From: Planctomycetota bacterium
GTDB lineage: Bacteria > Planctomycetota > J058 > JAJDCQ01
Length of the DNA stretch: 51,992 nucleotides
Direction of reading: 5' to 3'
NCBI GenBank assembly: GCA_029260755.1
Contig: JAJDCQ010000233.1
Location: forward strand, 1 to 51,992
Part shown: positions 26,218 to 38,621 of the stretch, in pieces
Position numbering within the stretch: the stretch's first letter is position 1
Layout: every line of letters starts with the position of its first letter
Made by a program: the position numbers and the translations under genes
Notes under the pieces: model-generated
Databases searched by the model: none
Seen by the model: only the letters and a program-made list of their open reading frames with translations
What the model was told of the DNA's origin: nothing

Positions 26218-26766
26218 TCAGCCGCCCCAGGGCTCCTCGAGGAGGAAGACGATCCGCTCGGCGAGGTCCTGGAGCGCCTCGGTCGTCGCCGTGTCGCGGT
26301 TCTCGCCGTCGTCGAGGACGAACTCGGCCGTCTCGGGCGAGACGCCGACGGCGTCGAGCGGTTTGCTCCCGTCGCGGCGGTCCTCGAGGGTGACGAGCAC
26401 GCCGACGGTGACGCTGCTCGAGACGACGTCGTCGTTCGCGTCCTCGACGAGGACGCGCTCGGACACGTTCACGATCGAGACGTGGAGGACCGCGTCGGCC
26501 TCGCCCTCGGACGCGATCGCGATCGGCGTCTTGAGGAGCACCTCGTTCCGGATCAGCTCGGTCAGCTCGAGCTCGATCCCCCGGCGGAGGGACGCGTTCG
26601 CGGCGACCGGCACGGCGACCGTCTCGATCCCCTTCGCCGGGCGAAACCCGAGGGTGTAGCCGCAGCCGCCGCCGCCGACGAGCGAGGCGACCGCCAGCCC
26701 GACGAGCAGCGACGCCCGGATGGACGAGGAGCGACCAGCACGAGCGCGGGCGCCGGCACCCTCCAA
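26218..26766 (-). CDS. lptE: LptE-like lipoprotein (LPS assembly)
   Basis: 182 aa from a TTG start one base after the bamD-like stop, so translation is coupled. An N-terminal hydrophobic segment ends in GGGGCGYTLGFR; CGYxLR/F after a lipobox is the mark of LptE, the plug partner of LptD in the outer membrane, although the GGGC lipobox is atypical. The body matches the LptE layout: KGIETVAVPVAANASLRRGIELELTELIRNEV split as an N-terminal strand and long helix, then a VSSSVTVGVLVTLED strand. The usual length is 170-200 aa. No lptD in the window. An in-frame extension to 26883 would overlap the upstream gene and is rejected. Confidence 0.82.
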   Translation of the reverse strand: MEGAGARARAGRSSSIRASLLVGLAVASLVGGGGCGYTLGFRPAKGIETVAVPVAANASLRRGIELELTELIRNEVLLKTPIAIASEGEADAVLHVSIVNVSERVLVEDANDDVVSSSVTVGVLVTLEDRRDGSKPLDAVGVSPETAEFVLDDGENRDTATTEALQDLAERIVFLLEEPWGG

Positions 26767-26767
26767 C

Positions 26768-28045
26768 CTAGTAGCCGCTCCCCGTGGGGCTGTCGTCGGG
26801 GCGGGTCGGCGGCACGTAACCCGGGCCGACATCCGGACCCGACATCTCGGGGATGCCCGTGCTGCGGTCCTTCTTCTCGTCATCGCGGACGATCAGGGCG
26901 GCCGGCTCGGGCGCCTCGAAGCCCATGTCGCGGAGCATCTCGCGCGCGGTCGCGGCCGCGTCGGTGTCGGGGAACTCGCGCAGCAGCGCGACGAGATAGA
27001 CGCGCGCGCTCTCGGGTTCGCCCGAGTAGAACTCTGCCGTGCCGAGCTCCCGCTGGGCGAGCTTCTCGCGGATGTCGGCGAGGAGCTCCTCGGCCTCCTT
27101 CGCCCGGTCGCCCTCCGGGTAGCGGACGAGGTACTTCGCGAGCTGCCGCTCGGCCGCGCGGATCGCGGAGACGTCGTAGACGTAGCCCTTCGACATGGCG
27201 AGGAACGACTCGACGAGCTTGAACTCGGCGATCGGCACCCACTCGCTCTGCGGATAGCGGAAGATCAGGTCGCGGAGCTCCTCGGCCGCCTCGTCGGGGA
27301 GGCCCTTGCGGAGGCTGTCCTCGGCCAGGTGGAAGAGGGCGTCGTCGGCGAACGCCTCGAACTCGTAGTCGCGGACGACCATCTCGAGGATGTCGCGGCC
27401 GAGGGCGCGGTCCCCGACGCTCACCGCGAGGTACTGCTTCTCGACGCGTCCGGTGATGTAGGCGACGCCGATCTGGTGGAGTCGATCGCCGACCTCGAGG
27501 CGCCGCGTCGTCAGCGGGAACGCCTCTAGGAAGTCGACGTAGGCCTTGTAGGCGGCCTCGTACTTCTCGGCGCGGAAGTTCGCCTCGGCGTCGAGGTACA
27601 TCGCCTCCTCGGAGCGGCCGCCGAAGCGGGAGTCCTTGACGTAGCGGCGGAACCGCTCGATCGCCTTGTCCCAGCGCTCCTCGTCGTAGGCGTGCTTCGC
27701 GCGAGAGAAGAGCGCCTCCTGCTCGGGCGTCTCGTCGATCTTCAGCTTCGGAGGATCGTCGCCGGTGCGCTCGGACGCGAGCGGCCGGTCGTCGACCTCG
27801 GGCGCGGACTCGGGCTGGACCGGGGGACCCGGGATCGGCTCCCGGGTGATGTCCTCGTTCTCGGGGTCGTCGGGTCCGCCGATGCGCGGCTTCTCCTCGA
27901 CCTCGTCGGCGAAGCGGCGCCGGCCGCCGCCGCGGGTCTCCTCGACCTCCTCCTCCTCGACGTCGGTCGTGGTGCAGCCCACGGCGAGCGGGAGGGTGGC
28001 GACGAGGGCGACGCCGAGCGTCATGGCGATCCGGGTGTTCATCAT
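26768..28045 (-). CDS. BamD/YfiO-like outer-membrane lipoprotein with TPRs
   Basis: 425 aa. The lipoprotein signal ends in LPLAVGC. An acidic, disordered stretch of about 85 residues follows, then TPR-like helices starting at EALFSRAKHAYDEERWDKAIERF and running to about residue 370, ending in a Pro/Gly-rich tail. Repeat units such as ALFHLAEDSLRKGLPDEAAEELRDLI and the YPQSEW loop match the BamD (YfiO) pattern; the protein is much longer than E. coli BamD (about 245 aa). BamD scaffolds the beta-barrel assembly complex. YbgF/CpoB-like TPR proteins are the alternative. Start at 28045 (double ATG) after AGAGGA. It overlaps nothing upstream; lptE follows directly. Confidence 0.82.
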   Translation of the reverse strand: MMNTRIAMTLGVALVATLPLAVGCTTTDVEEEEVEETRGGGRRRFADEVEEKPRIGGPDDPENEDITREPIPGPPVQPESAPEVDDRPLASERTGDDPPKLKIDETPEQEALFSRAKHAYDEERWDKAIERFRRYVKDSRFGGRSEEAMYLDAEANFRAEKYEAAYKAYVDFLEAFPLTTRRLEVGDRLHQIGVAYITGRVEKQYLAVSVGDRALGRDILEMVVRDYEFEAFADDALFHLAEDSLRKGLPDEAAEELRDLIFRYPQSEWVPIAEFKLVESFLAMSKGYVYDVSAIRAAERQLAKYLVRYPEGDRAKEAEELLADIREKLAQRELGTAEFYSGEPESARVYLVALLREFPDTDAAATAREMLRDMGFEAPEPAALIVRDDEKKDRSTGIPEMSGPDVGPGYVPPTRPDDSPTGSGY

Positions 28046-28132
28046 CCTGTCCTCTGATGGAGAGACGAGCATACCAGGAAAGAGGACGGTTGGGATGGCC
28101 CGTTGCCTCGGCCCGGGCGCCGACCGATCGAC

Positions 28133-29107
28133 TCAACCGGCGTCGGTGTCGTCCGTTGTGTCGCCGCTAGCATCCGACTCGGACGCCGGCCCGGACGCCG
28201 GAGCCGGAGCGACGTCCGCCGACGGAGCGGGCGGCGAAGCGGGCCGGCGTGGCCGCCCGACGGCGGGGCGCCGACCCGCGAGCCACGGGGCGAGGCGCGG
28301 CGCGTGCTCGAGCGTCGAGCTGATCACGAGGTCGAGGGCGGCCCGCATGTCCGCCGTCCGCGCCGGGGTGAGGGCGAGCGCGCTCCGGCGAGGCTTGCCC
28401 GCGACCCGCGGCTCCGGCCAGGGGAGACGGTCGTCGCGCGGCCGCGCGTCCCCGGGCGGGTCGTAGCGGTGGGCGAGGTCGCGCAGCGCTGCGACCGTCG
28501 CGCCCGAGACGCGCCCGGCCTGGCGGACGCCGCCGGCGCAGCGACCGCAGAAGACGCCGCCGGCCCAGGGCGCGAGGGCGAGCCGACTCCGAGCGCCCTC
28601 GGTCAGCGCAGCGTCGCAGCCGGCGCACCGGCCGAGGTCGAAGGCGAAGCCGCTCGAGGCGAGGGCGGCGAGCTCGAACGCCATCGTCCGGCCGTCGATG
28701 TGGGCGCCTCGCTCGAGGTCGGCGAGGGCGTGGGCCGCCGCCTCGAAGAGCTCGGGCACCGGCTCGTCGTTCGGGGCGAGCCCGTCGGCCACCTCGAGGA
28801 CGTAGCTGGCGGCGATGGTCCGGTCGAGGCCGCGCCGGACGCGCCAGTAGAGGTCGACCGGCTCGAGCTCCCGCAGATCGCGGAGCGCGTCCTTCTTCCG
28901 CTCGACGTAGGCGATCCGCGCCCGGACGAGCGGCTCGATCGGCGCGCCGAAGCGGGGCGCCGCGCGCCGACTGCCCTTCGCGACCACCTGCACCTTGCCG
29001 TGCTCGCGGGTGAGGAACGTCGCGACCTGGCTCGTCTCGCTCCAGTCGCGAGCCCGGAGGACGAGGGCGAGGTCGGTGACGCGCTGCGACCGGGGGCGAC
29101 TCGGCAT
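28133..29107 (-). CDS. recO: DNA repair protein RecO
   Basis: Recombination mediator of the RecFOR pathway; anneals ssDNA and helps load RecA. 324 aa from the ATG at 29107. The N-terminal OB fold includes DLALVLRARDWSETSQVATF and LTREHGKVQVVAKG. The zinc site is CAGCDA with CGRCAGG further on. The C-terminal 70 residues are Arg/Pro/Ala-rich with an acidic Asp/Ser end, beyond the usual 240-260 aa of the family and probably disordered. It lies 20 nt downstream of the CNNM-like gene, in the same transcription unit. Confidence 0.93.
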   Translation of the reverse strand: MPSRPRSQRVTDLALVLRARDWSETSQVATFLTREHGKVQVVAKGSRRAAPRFGAPIEPLVRARIAYVERKKDALRDLRELEPVDLYWRVRRGLDRTIAASYVLEVADGLAPNDEPVPELFEAAAHALADLERGAHIDGRTMAFELAALASSGFAFDLGRCAGCDAALTEGARSRLALAPWAGGVFCGRCAGGVRQAGRVSGATVAALRDLAHRYDPPGDARPRDDRLPWPEPRVAGKPRRSALALTPARTADMRAALDLVISSTLEHAPRLAPWLAGRRPAVGRPRRPASPPAPSADVAPAPASGPASESDASGDTTDDTDAG

Positions 29108-29127
29108 GCGGCCTCGGATCGCGCTCG

Positions 29128-30528
29128 CTACGCGCCGTTCACGTCGACGTGGATCTTGACCCGGTTGATCTTCCGCTCGTCGGCGTCGAGGACGGTGAAC
29201 TCGATGTTCTCGTGGCTGATCGCCTCGCCGATCGTCGGCACCTTTCCGAACGAGCTGAACAGGAACCCGCCGAGCGTCTCGTAGTCGCCGTCCTCGGGCA
29301 GGCTGATGTCGAGCGCCTCGTTGATCTCGTCGATCCGGAGCCGGGCGTCGACGTGGGCGAGGTTGTCCGAGATGCGCTTCATCGCGGCGCTCTCCTCGGC
29401 CTCGTCGTACTCGTCCTCGATCTCGCCGACGAGCTCCTCGAGGATGTCCTCGATCGTGACGAGGCCGGCCGTGCCGCCGTACTCGTCCAGGACGATCGCC
29501 ATGTGGGCGCGGCCGGCGCGGAACTCCTGGAGGAGCGCGCTGACGCTCTTGGTCTCGGGGATGAACAGAGGCTTCCGGAGGAGGTCGCGGATGGTCGGAG
29601 GCTCGGGGGCGGGCTCGCTCGCGCTCGCGGCGTCGTCTGCGGCGTCGTCTGCGGCGTCGCTCTCGGGGAGCCGCGGCCGCAGGTTCGAGAGGGCCTGCAT
29701 CAGATCCTTCGCGTAGCAGATCCCGATGACCTTGTCGACGGTGCCCTCGTAGACGGGGATCCGGCTGTGGCCGTGCTCCATCGCGAAGGCGACGGCCCCG
29801 TCGATCCCGACCTCGACGTCGACGGCGTCCATGTCGGTGCGCGGCGTCATCACCTCCTGGACCTCGACGTCCTTGAACTGGATGACCCGCTCGATCATGT
29901 CCTTGTGCTGCTCCTCGATGAGGCCTTCGGCCTGACCCTCGAGGGCGGCGCTGCGGATGTCGTCGACGATCTCCTCGGCCTCGTCGACGGTCTGCTCGAC
30001 GCCCGAGAGGCGCGCGACGACCGCGTTGAGGAACCGGAGGATGGCCGTGAGCGGACGGACGAGCCAGTCGACCAGCGCGAGGGTCGGCAGCCCCCAGAGC
30101 ATCACGGCCTCGGCCTTCCAGTGCCCCCAGGCGCGCGGGCCGGTGGCGCCGAGGGCGCCGGCGAGGACGAGCGACGCGCCGACCGCCTCGAGCCACGTCC
30201 AGGCGAGGGTCGCGCCATCGACCCGCGCCTCGATGACGCCGGACGCCCCCTCGGCGGCGCTCGCCTCGAGGACGTTCCGCTCGAGCGCGATCATGGTGAT
30301 GGCGACGATCAGCAGGACGCGCGAGACGATCTGGAGGGCGTGGCTGGTGAAGAGGAGCCGGTCCTCGGCGTCGAGGTAGACGTGGTAGCGCTCCTTCGAG
30401 GCCTTCCCGCGGAGGCTCGCCTCGAGCTTGGTCCGGGAGTAGCCGAGGAGCGCGCCCTCGGCGATCGAGAAGAAGACGCTCGAGAGGAAGGCCGCCGTGG
30501 CGACGAGCCAGTAAGTGGAGGGCTCCAA
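29128..30528 (-). CDS. CNNM/CorC (HlyC) family transporter with CBS pair
   Basis: 466-aa membrane protein of the DUF21-CBS-CorC_HlyC type, associated with magnesium or cobalt efflux. N-terminal DUF21 membrane region (about 1-165) with the AxFFSIAEGALLGYSRTKL signature. The CBS pair (about 200-345) has EVMTPRTDMDAVD and DEYGGTAGLVTIEDILEELVGEI split over the two halves. The C-terminal CorC_HlyC domain (about 365-460) carries LGGFLFSSFGKVP. An Ala/Asp-rich insert of about 25 residues separates the CBS motifs, with tandem DDAAD units. ATG at 30528; a promoter lies about 85 bp upstream. It is the first gene of a series leading to recO. Confidence 0.93.
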   Translation of the reverse strand: MEPSTYWLVATAAFLSSVFFSIAEGALLGYSRTKLEASLRGKASKERYHVYLDAEDRLLFTSHALQIVSRVLLIVAITMIALERNVLEASAAEGASGVIEARVDGATLAWTWLEAVGASLVLAGALGATGPRAWGHWKAEAVMLWGLPTLALVDWLVRPLTAILRFLNAVVARLSGVEQTVDEAEEIVDDIRSAALEGQAEGLIEEQHKDMIERVIQFKDVEVQEVMTPRTDMDAVDVEVGIDGAVAFAMEHGHSRIPVYEGTVDKVIGICYAKDLMQALSNLRPRLPESDAADDAADDAASASEPAPEPPTIRDLLRKPLFIPETKSVSALLQEFRAGRAHMAIVLDEYGGTAGLVTIEDILEELVGEIEDEYDEAEESAAMKRISDNLAHVDARLRIDEINEALDISLPEDGDYETLGGFLFSSFGKVPTIGEAISHENIEFTVLDADERKINRVKIHVDVNGA

Positions 30529-30611
30529 CCGAGGGCGAGTCCTGGTCGCGCGCGGGGGCGACCGGCCGTCTGGGAAGCGCTGAGCCCGCGTTAGATCAGC
30601 GCGACAGAGGG

Positions 30612-30639
30612 ATTATAGCCGTCAGGGATGGGCGTGCAA
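30612..30639 (-). promoter_or_regulatory. Promoter of the CNNM-like/recO unit
   Basis: On the minus strand a perfect TATAAT (30617-30612) lies 16 bp from TTGCAC (30639-30634), about 85 bp before the ATG at 30528. Confidence 0.6.
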
Positions 30640-30681
30640 GACGGGGTCGGCGGAGACGGAGTCAAATGTCGAAACGGGTCA

Positions 30682-30831
30682 CGATCCACAGATTACACAG
30701 ATTACACAGATTCGAGCTGCCGAAGGCGCACGTCCGTCCGATAGCGAGGACCACGGATCGAGGAGCCGGCTGCGAGGAGGGCTCGCGCGAGGCCCGCGGC
30801 AATCTGTGTAATCTGTGTAATCTGTGGATCG
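30682..30831. repeat. 150-bp palindromic element of ACAGATTAC 9-mers (family copy 4)
   Basis: The left arm is CGATCCACAGATTACACAG continued by a further unit. The right arm is the exact mirror ending in CTGTGGATCG, with three 9-mers in each arm and an 80-bp centre that lacks an obvious ORF. It has the same plan as copies 1-3 with a different unit sequence, and is AT-richer than the surroundings. It lies in the 340-bp gap between the toroid gene and the CNNM-like promoter, just after the toroid gene's 3' end (about 40 bp). Confidence 0.85.
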
Positions 30832-30868
30832 TAAACCGCGAGCAAGAAAGCCTCGCGCATCACCCGCA

Positions 30869-32083
30869 TCACCGCTGATAGATCGGCAGATACTGCAACG
30901 GGATCTCGAGGATCAGCAACGCCATCGACGTCGCATACTCATCCCCGTACTGCGAGCTCCGCCACACCCAGTGCTCGAGGCCGGTCTTCAGGTCGCGCCG
31001 CTTGTGCCCCACGCTCTCGAGGATGTGCTGGTGGACCTGGTCGAACCAGGGGTCGAAGAGCTCCGGCCCGGCCTGCCACATCGCCTGCGACGCGTAGAAG
31101 TTGCCGTAGTAGTAGTAGCGGTCGGCCGCCTTCGCCGGGTTCTTCTCGGCGACCTGGCAGCGCTTCAGGAACGCCATCCCGTTCTTCAGCTGCTCGCTGT
31201 CGTAGACGCCCGAGGCGTTGAGCGAGCTGACGGCCGCGGCGGTGAGCTCGTAGGTGCCGCCCTGCTGCCCGTTGTGGAGCGAGTAGCGGCAGGTGCCGTC
31301 GTCGCTCATGCACTTGCGGACGTACTCGACGGCCTGGTCGATCGCGCCGACCGGGATCTCGAGGCCGGCGTTCCGGGCCGCGCGGAGCGCCTGGATCTGG
31401 GTGACGGTGACGCTCGCCTCGTCGGCGCCGTGGGTGGGCTCGCCCTCGTAGCGGTAACCCCAGCCGCCGTGCCGGGTCTGGCTGGCGAGGCTGAGCAGAA
31501 TCGCGCCGCGGAGCTTCTCTCGAACGACCTCCGTCTGCGGATGCTCCCGGGGGAGAGTCCCGTAGACCTCGGCCAGGAACAGGGTCGCGAAGCCGTGGCC
31601 ATGCATCCGGCCGGAGTCGGTGCCGTCGGTGAAGAAGTAGCCCTCGCCCTTGAGGGTCCGGTTGCCCGACCGGACCGAGACGAGGCGGGTCTTGAAGGCG
31701 ACGCGATCGGTGAGGTAGCGCGTCACCGCCTGGACGTTCCGCGCGTGCGGGCCGGAGTTGTAGGTGCTGCCGCCGCCGAGGAACGCCAGACCGGCGAGCG
31801 AGGTCGAGGCGACCGGATACTGAGTGCCGATCGCGCCGTTGCTCCCCTGACGGCTGGCGAGGTAGTCGAGGCCGCCCCGCACGGCCGCGTTGATCCGGTG
31901 GTGATCCTCGGACGTGAGGACGTCGGCGTCGGGCGCCCGGTCCTCGGACGCGCTCGGCTCGCCGTCGTCGCCGTCCTGGGCGGGCGCGGGCGCCGCGAGG
32001 AGCGCGACGGCGCACGCCGCGACGAGCGCGGCCAGCGTTCGCCGGCCTCGGTGAGGCGTCTCTCTCCGGAGTCGCTCGCCCAA
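30869..32083 (-). CDS. Secreted prenyltransferase/squalene-oxidase-repeat (alpha/alpha toroid) protein 1
   Basis: 404 aa. Signal peptide (about 1-36, LVAACAVALLAAPAPAQ), then an alpha/alpha toroid fold shown by repeated helix pairs such as GGLDYLASRQGSNGAIG, GHGFATLFLAEVYG, GGWGYRYEG and QIQALRAARNAGLEIP. No DxDD or other cyclase motif was found, so it is probably a binding or structural protein rather than a terpene cyclase. TTG start at 32083, nine bases after AGGAGG; no ATG alternative. It is the last gene of a five-gene run and paralogous to the toroid gene at 38622 (shared HGHGFATLFLAEVYG/SHAFATLFLAEVYG block and similar C-terminal LEIPLQYLPIYQR/LQIPYRYLPIFER). Confidence 0.9.
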   Translation of the reverse strand: MGERLRRETPHRGRRTLAALVAACAVALLAAPAPAQDGDDGEPSASEDRAPDADVLTSEDHHRINAAVRGGLDYLASRQGSNGAIGTQYPVASTSLAGLAFLGGGSTYNSGPHARNVQAVTRYLTDRVAFKTRLVSVRSGNRTLKGEGYFFTDGTDSGRMHGHGFATLFLAEVYGTLPREHPQTEVVREKLRGAILLSLASQTRHGGWGYRYEGEPTHGADEASVTVTQIQALRAARNAGLEIPVGAIDQAVEYVRKCMSDDGTCRYSLHNGQQGGTYELTAAAVSSLNASGVYDSEQLKNGMAFLKRCQVAEKNPAKAADRYYYYGNFYASQAMWQAGPELFDPWFDQVHQHILESVGHKRRDLKTGLEHWVWRSSQYGDEYATSMALLILEIPLQYLPIYQR

Positions 32084-32110
32084 CGTCCCCGTCCTCCTGG
32101 TACGTGCCGA

Positions 32111-32137
32111 GGAGACGACCGGCGACCGGTCGTCTCC
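32111..32137 (-). terminator. Perfect 12-bp hairpin upstream of toroid gene 1
   Basis: Stem GGAGACGACCGG pairs with CCGGTCGTCTCC around a 3-nt loop, in the 133-bp gap between the coiled-coil ORF and toroid gene 1. There is no T-tract after it on the minus strand, so partial termination, RNA processing or transcript stability are all possible. Confidence 0.5.
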
Positions 32138-32216
32138 CGTCAGTCTAGACGCTGCTCACCCGCGAGTCTCCTCCCGAGTTCGCGGCGTCTCGACTCCGAT
32201 CCCGCGGGCTAGCTAG

Positions 32217-36197
<3,981 letters not shown>

Positions 36198-36264
36198 GGT
36201 TTTCTCCCGTCCACTCGGCTGCCCCGCAAAAGCGGCGCGGCACGCTTGGCTACCGGTGACCTAC

Positions 36265-38574
36265 TTACTTGTGTCCATCGCGGACCTTCTTCTTGGTCCG
36301 CTCGTGGATCTCCTCCTGATCGCCGATCAGGGTTCGGATCCGTTGAATCATCTCGGTGTAGTCGCCCCAGCGGTTGATCCGGGACGCCAGGTTCTGGATC
36401 GCCGTGAGGATCTCGTCCTGCCTCTCCACCGTCTGTCGCATGACGAGCGTGTCGAGCGCCTCGGCCTTCCGCAGCCCCTCGAGCGACCGGGCCGCCTCCG
36501 GGACGTCGTTCTCCGAGAGGCCCCGCGCGATGTCACGAAGCTCGTCGTGCCAGCGCGCCTCCTCCTCGTCGCCCACCTTGTTTTGACGGCGCTCCTCGGC
36601 GATGAGGTCCAGCTCGTTCGCGACGAGGCCGAGCCGGGTCGAGACCTTCCGCTCGATGATCTCGCTCTCGTAGAGCTTCTTCCGCTCGTCGCGCTCGAGG
36701 GCCGACTTCGCCGCCGAGCTCCGGGCGACGCCGAGGCCGAGGTCGCGCGCCCGCTCCTGAAGCTTCTCGATCGCCCGGAGCTCGCTCCGGAGGCGCAGGA
36801 GGCGCTCCTGGAGGATCCGGAGGAGCTCCTCGGGGCTCACCACGCGCAGCTCGTAGGTGCGCGCCTGCGGCGCCTCGCGCGCGTCCGGATACTGATCGCG
36901 GGCCCTCGCGGTGTAGATCACCCGATCGCCCGGCTTGGCGCCGATCCCGCCGACGTCGATCGACGTCCGCAGGCGGATGTCACGCCCGCCCGCGACGAGG
37001 TCGCGGACCGTCTCGCGCTCGCCTTCGCCGGCGAGCTCCTGGAGGACGATCGTCGTCTCCTCGGTCTCCTCGCCGGTCTCGCCGGACCGGATCACGTAGC
37101 CGATCTCGGCCGCGACGATGCCGTAGTCGTCCGTCGCCCGGGCCGTGATCCGCACGCGCGCCGCGGGCGTCACGTCCTTCGCCCGCCCCGGCTCGATGAC
37201 GTCGATCGATGGCTGCCGGTCGGGGTCGACCCGCACCTCGAACACCGTCGGCCGGCGCGTCATGATCCCGTCGGCGACGAGGCCGAACGCGATCCGCCGC
37301 GTCCTGTTCGGGCGCGCCCGCGCCTTCCCGTCGTCCTCGGCCGGGAGGGCCGGGATCGCCGCGAGGAGCTCGCCGACGAGCACGCGCGGGTCGTCGGCCG
37401 CGATCGCCGGGTGGGCGGCGTCGAAGGGGGTGCCGACCTCGGAGGCGAACGCCTTCGCGACGAGGTCCGCCTCGGTCTCGCCGCGCTCGCGGCGACCGCC
37501 AGTCGGGCTCACCTCGACGAGGCGCGCATCCTCGATCGGCCGGTTCGCCACCGCCCGGTAGCGGATCCGCGTGCCGGCGGGCACCCGCAGGGCGGTGTGC
37601 TTGACCGGGTCGTCCTCGGGCGTCGGCGGGCGCTGGGTGTAGCCGGGGAACTCGAGGTAGAACTCGACGTCCTCGATCCGCGGCGGGACGACCACCTCGA
37701 CCGAGAAGCGCTGGCTCGGCGCCGCGCCCTTGGCGTGCACCTGGTACTCGAACGACTCGGTCACGTTCTGGTAGGTCCAGCGGTAGGTGTTGCCCTGCTG
37801 GATCATGTCGTGATCGCGGTCGTTGCGATCCGCGAAGAACGTGTCGATCGTGACGCGCGAGGGCTCGCCGCGGAGCACCTCGACGTTCACCGTGAAGCTG
37901 TCGCCGAGGACGACGGTCCGCGCCTCGTGGATCACCTGGATCTCGACGTCGCGCGGCCACGGCTTCTCGAGGAAGAGCACGTTCCGCTTGAACCAGATGT
38001 CGGCGAGGACCGGGTTGGTCCCGAAGAAGACGACGAGCGCCGCGACGACCATCAGGGTCAGGAGGCTGAGGCGCGGCAACCGCTCGCGCCGCGCGACCCG
38101 ACCGAGGTCGAGGTTGGCGAGCTTCGACTCGACCTCGCCGATCACGGCCCGGATCATGTCGCGCGAGTTCCAGCCGGCGTCGCCGTCGCGGAGCTCGCGC
38201 TCGAGCTGGATCGCGCTGATGAGGCGGTCCTGCAGCTCGGGATAGGCGCTCTCGATCGACAGCGCGATGGAGTCGTCGTCGGCCGGATGCGTCCAGCCCC
38301 ACACGACGAACTTGAAGAACGCGACCGCGAGGAGCGCCGCCGCGGCGCCCGAGACGATCACCCGGGCGGCCCTCGGAAGGTCGAGGACGTTGTCGAGGGC
38401 GAAGCTCAGGACGACGGCGGTCGCCAGGGTCAGGATGAATCGGATCAGCCCGAGGAGGAGCGCCTGGCGCGAGATCCGCGCGCGGATCGAGCCGATCCGC
38501 TGCCGCACGCTCCGCGGGACCGAGTCCAGCAGGATCGGGTCGATTCGAGACTTCGTGTCGGTCGCTGTCGCCAT
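36265..38574 (-). CDS. DUF4175-like membrane protein with a large extracytoplasmic region
   Basis: 769 aa. Two or three TM segments near the N-terminus (LIRFILTLATAVVLSFALDNV, VIVSGAAAALLAVAFFKFVVW, LLTLMVVAALVVFFG, all within about residues 40-190). Beta-rich domains follow (VEIQVIHEARTVVLGDSFTV, DVEFYLEFPGYTQRP, IEDARLVEVSPTG) and then an alpha-helical, coiled-coil end from about 560 (LLRILQERLLRLRSELRAIEK). The order TM-beta-coil resembles DUF4175 proteins, but I assign it only loosely. ATG at 38574; the Shine-Dalgarno is poor. It sits between toroid gene 2 and the coiled-coil gene, and its helical end could pair with that protein. Confidence 0.82.
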   Translation of the reverse strand: MATATDTKSRIDPILLDSVPRSVRQRIGSIRARISRQALLLGLIRFILTLATAVVLSFALDNVLDLPRAARVIVSGAAAALLAVAFFKFVVWGWTHPADDDSIALSIESAYPELQDRLISAIQLERELRDGDAGWNSRDMIRAVIGEVESKLANLDLGRVARRERLPRLSLLTLMVVAALVVFFGTNPVLADIWFKRNVLFLEKPWPRDVEIQVIHEARTVVLGDSFTVNVEVLRGEPSRVTIDTFFADRNDRDHDMIQQGNTYRWTYQNVTESFEYQVHAKGAAPSQRFSVEVVVPPRIEDVEFYLEFPGYTQRPPTPEDDPVKHTALRVPAGTRIRYRAVANRPIEDARLVEVSPTGGRRERGETEADLVAKAFASEVGTPFDAAHPAIAADDPRVLVGELLAAIPALPAEDDGKARARPNRTRRIAFGLVADGIMTRRPTVFEVRVDPDRQPSIDVIEPGRAKDVTPAARVRITARATDDYGIVAAEIGYVIRSGETGEETEETTIVLQELAGEGERETVRDLVAGGRDIRLRTSIDVGGIGAKPGDRVIYTARARDQYPDAREAPQARTYELRVVSPEELLRILQERLLRLRSELRAIEKLQERARDLGLGVARSSAAKSALERDERKKLYESEIIERKVSTRLGLVANELDLIAEERRQNKVGDEEEARWHDELRDIARGLSENDVPEAARSLEGLRKAEALDTLVMRQTVERQDEILTAIQNLASRINRWGDYTEMIQRIRTLIGDQEEIHERTKKKVRDGHK

Positions 38575-38621
38575 GTCTTGTTTCGTCGTTCGGTTCTCGA
38601 GGGGGCCGGTTCTGTTCGTTG

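Noticed and set aside
28133..30196. 687-codon reading of recO extending into the CNNM-like gene
   Set aside because: The upstream half is the shadow of the CNNM-like protein; the RecO fold starts at the ATG at 29107.
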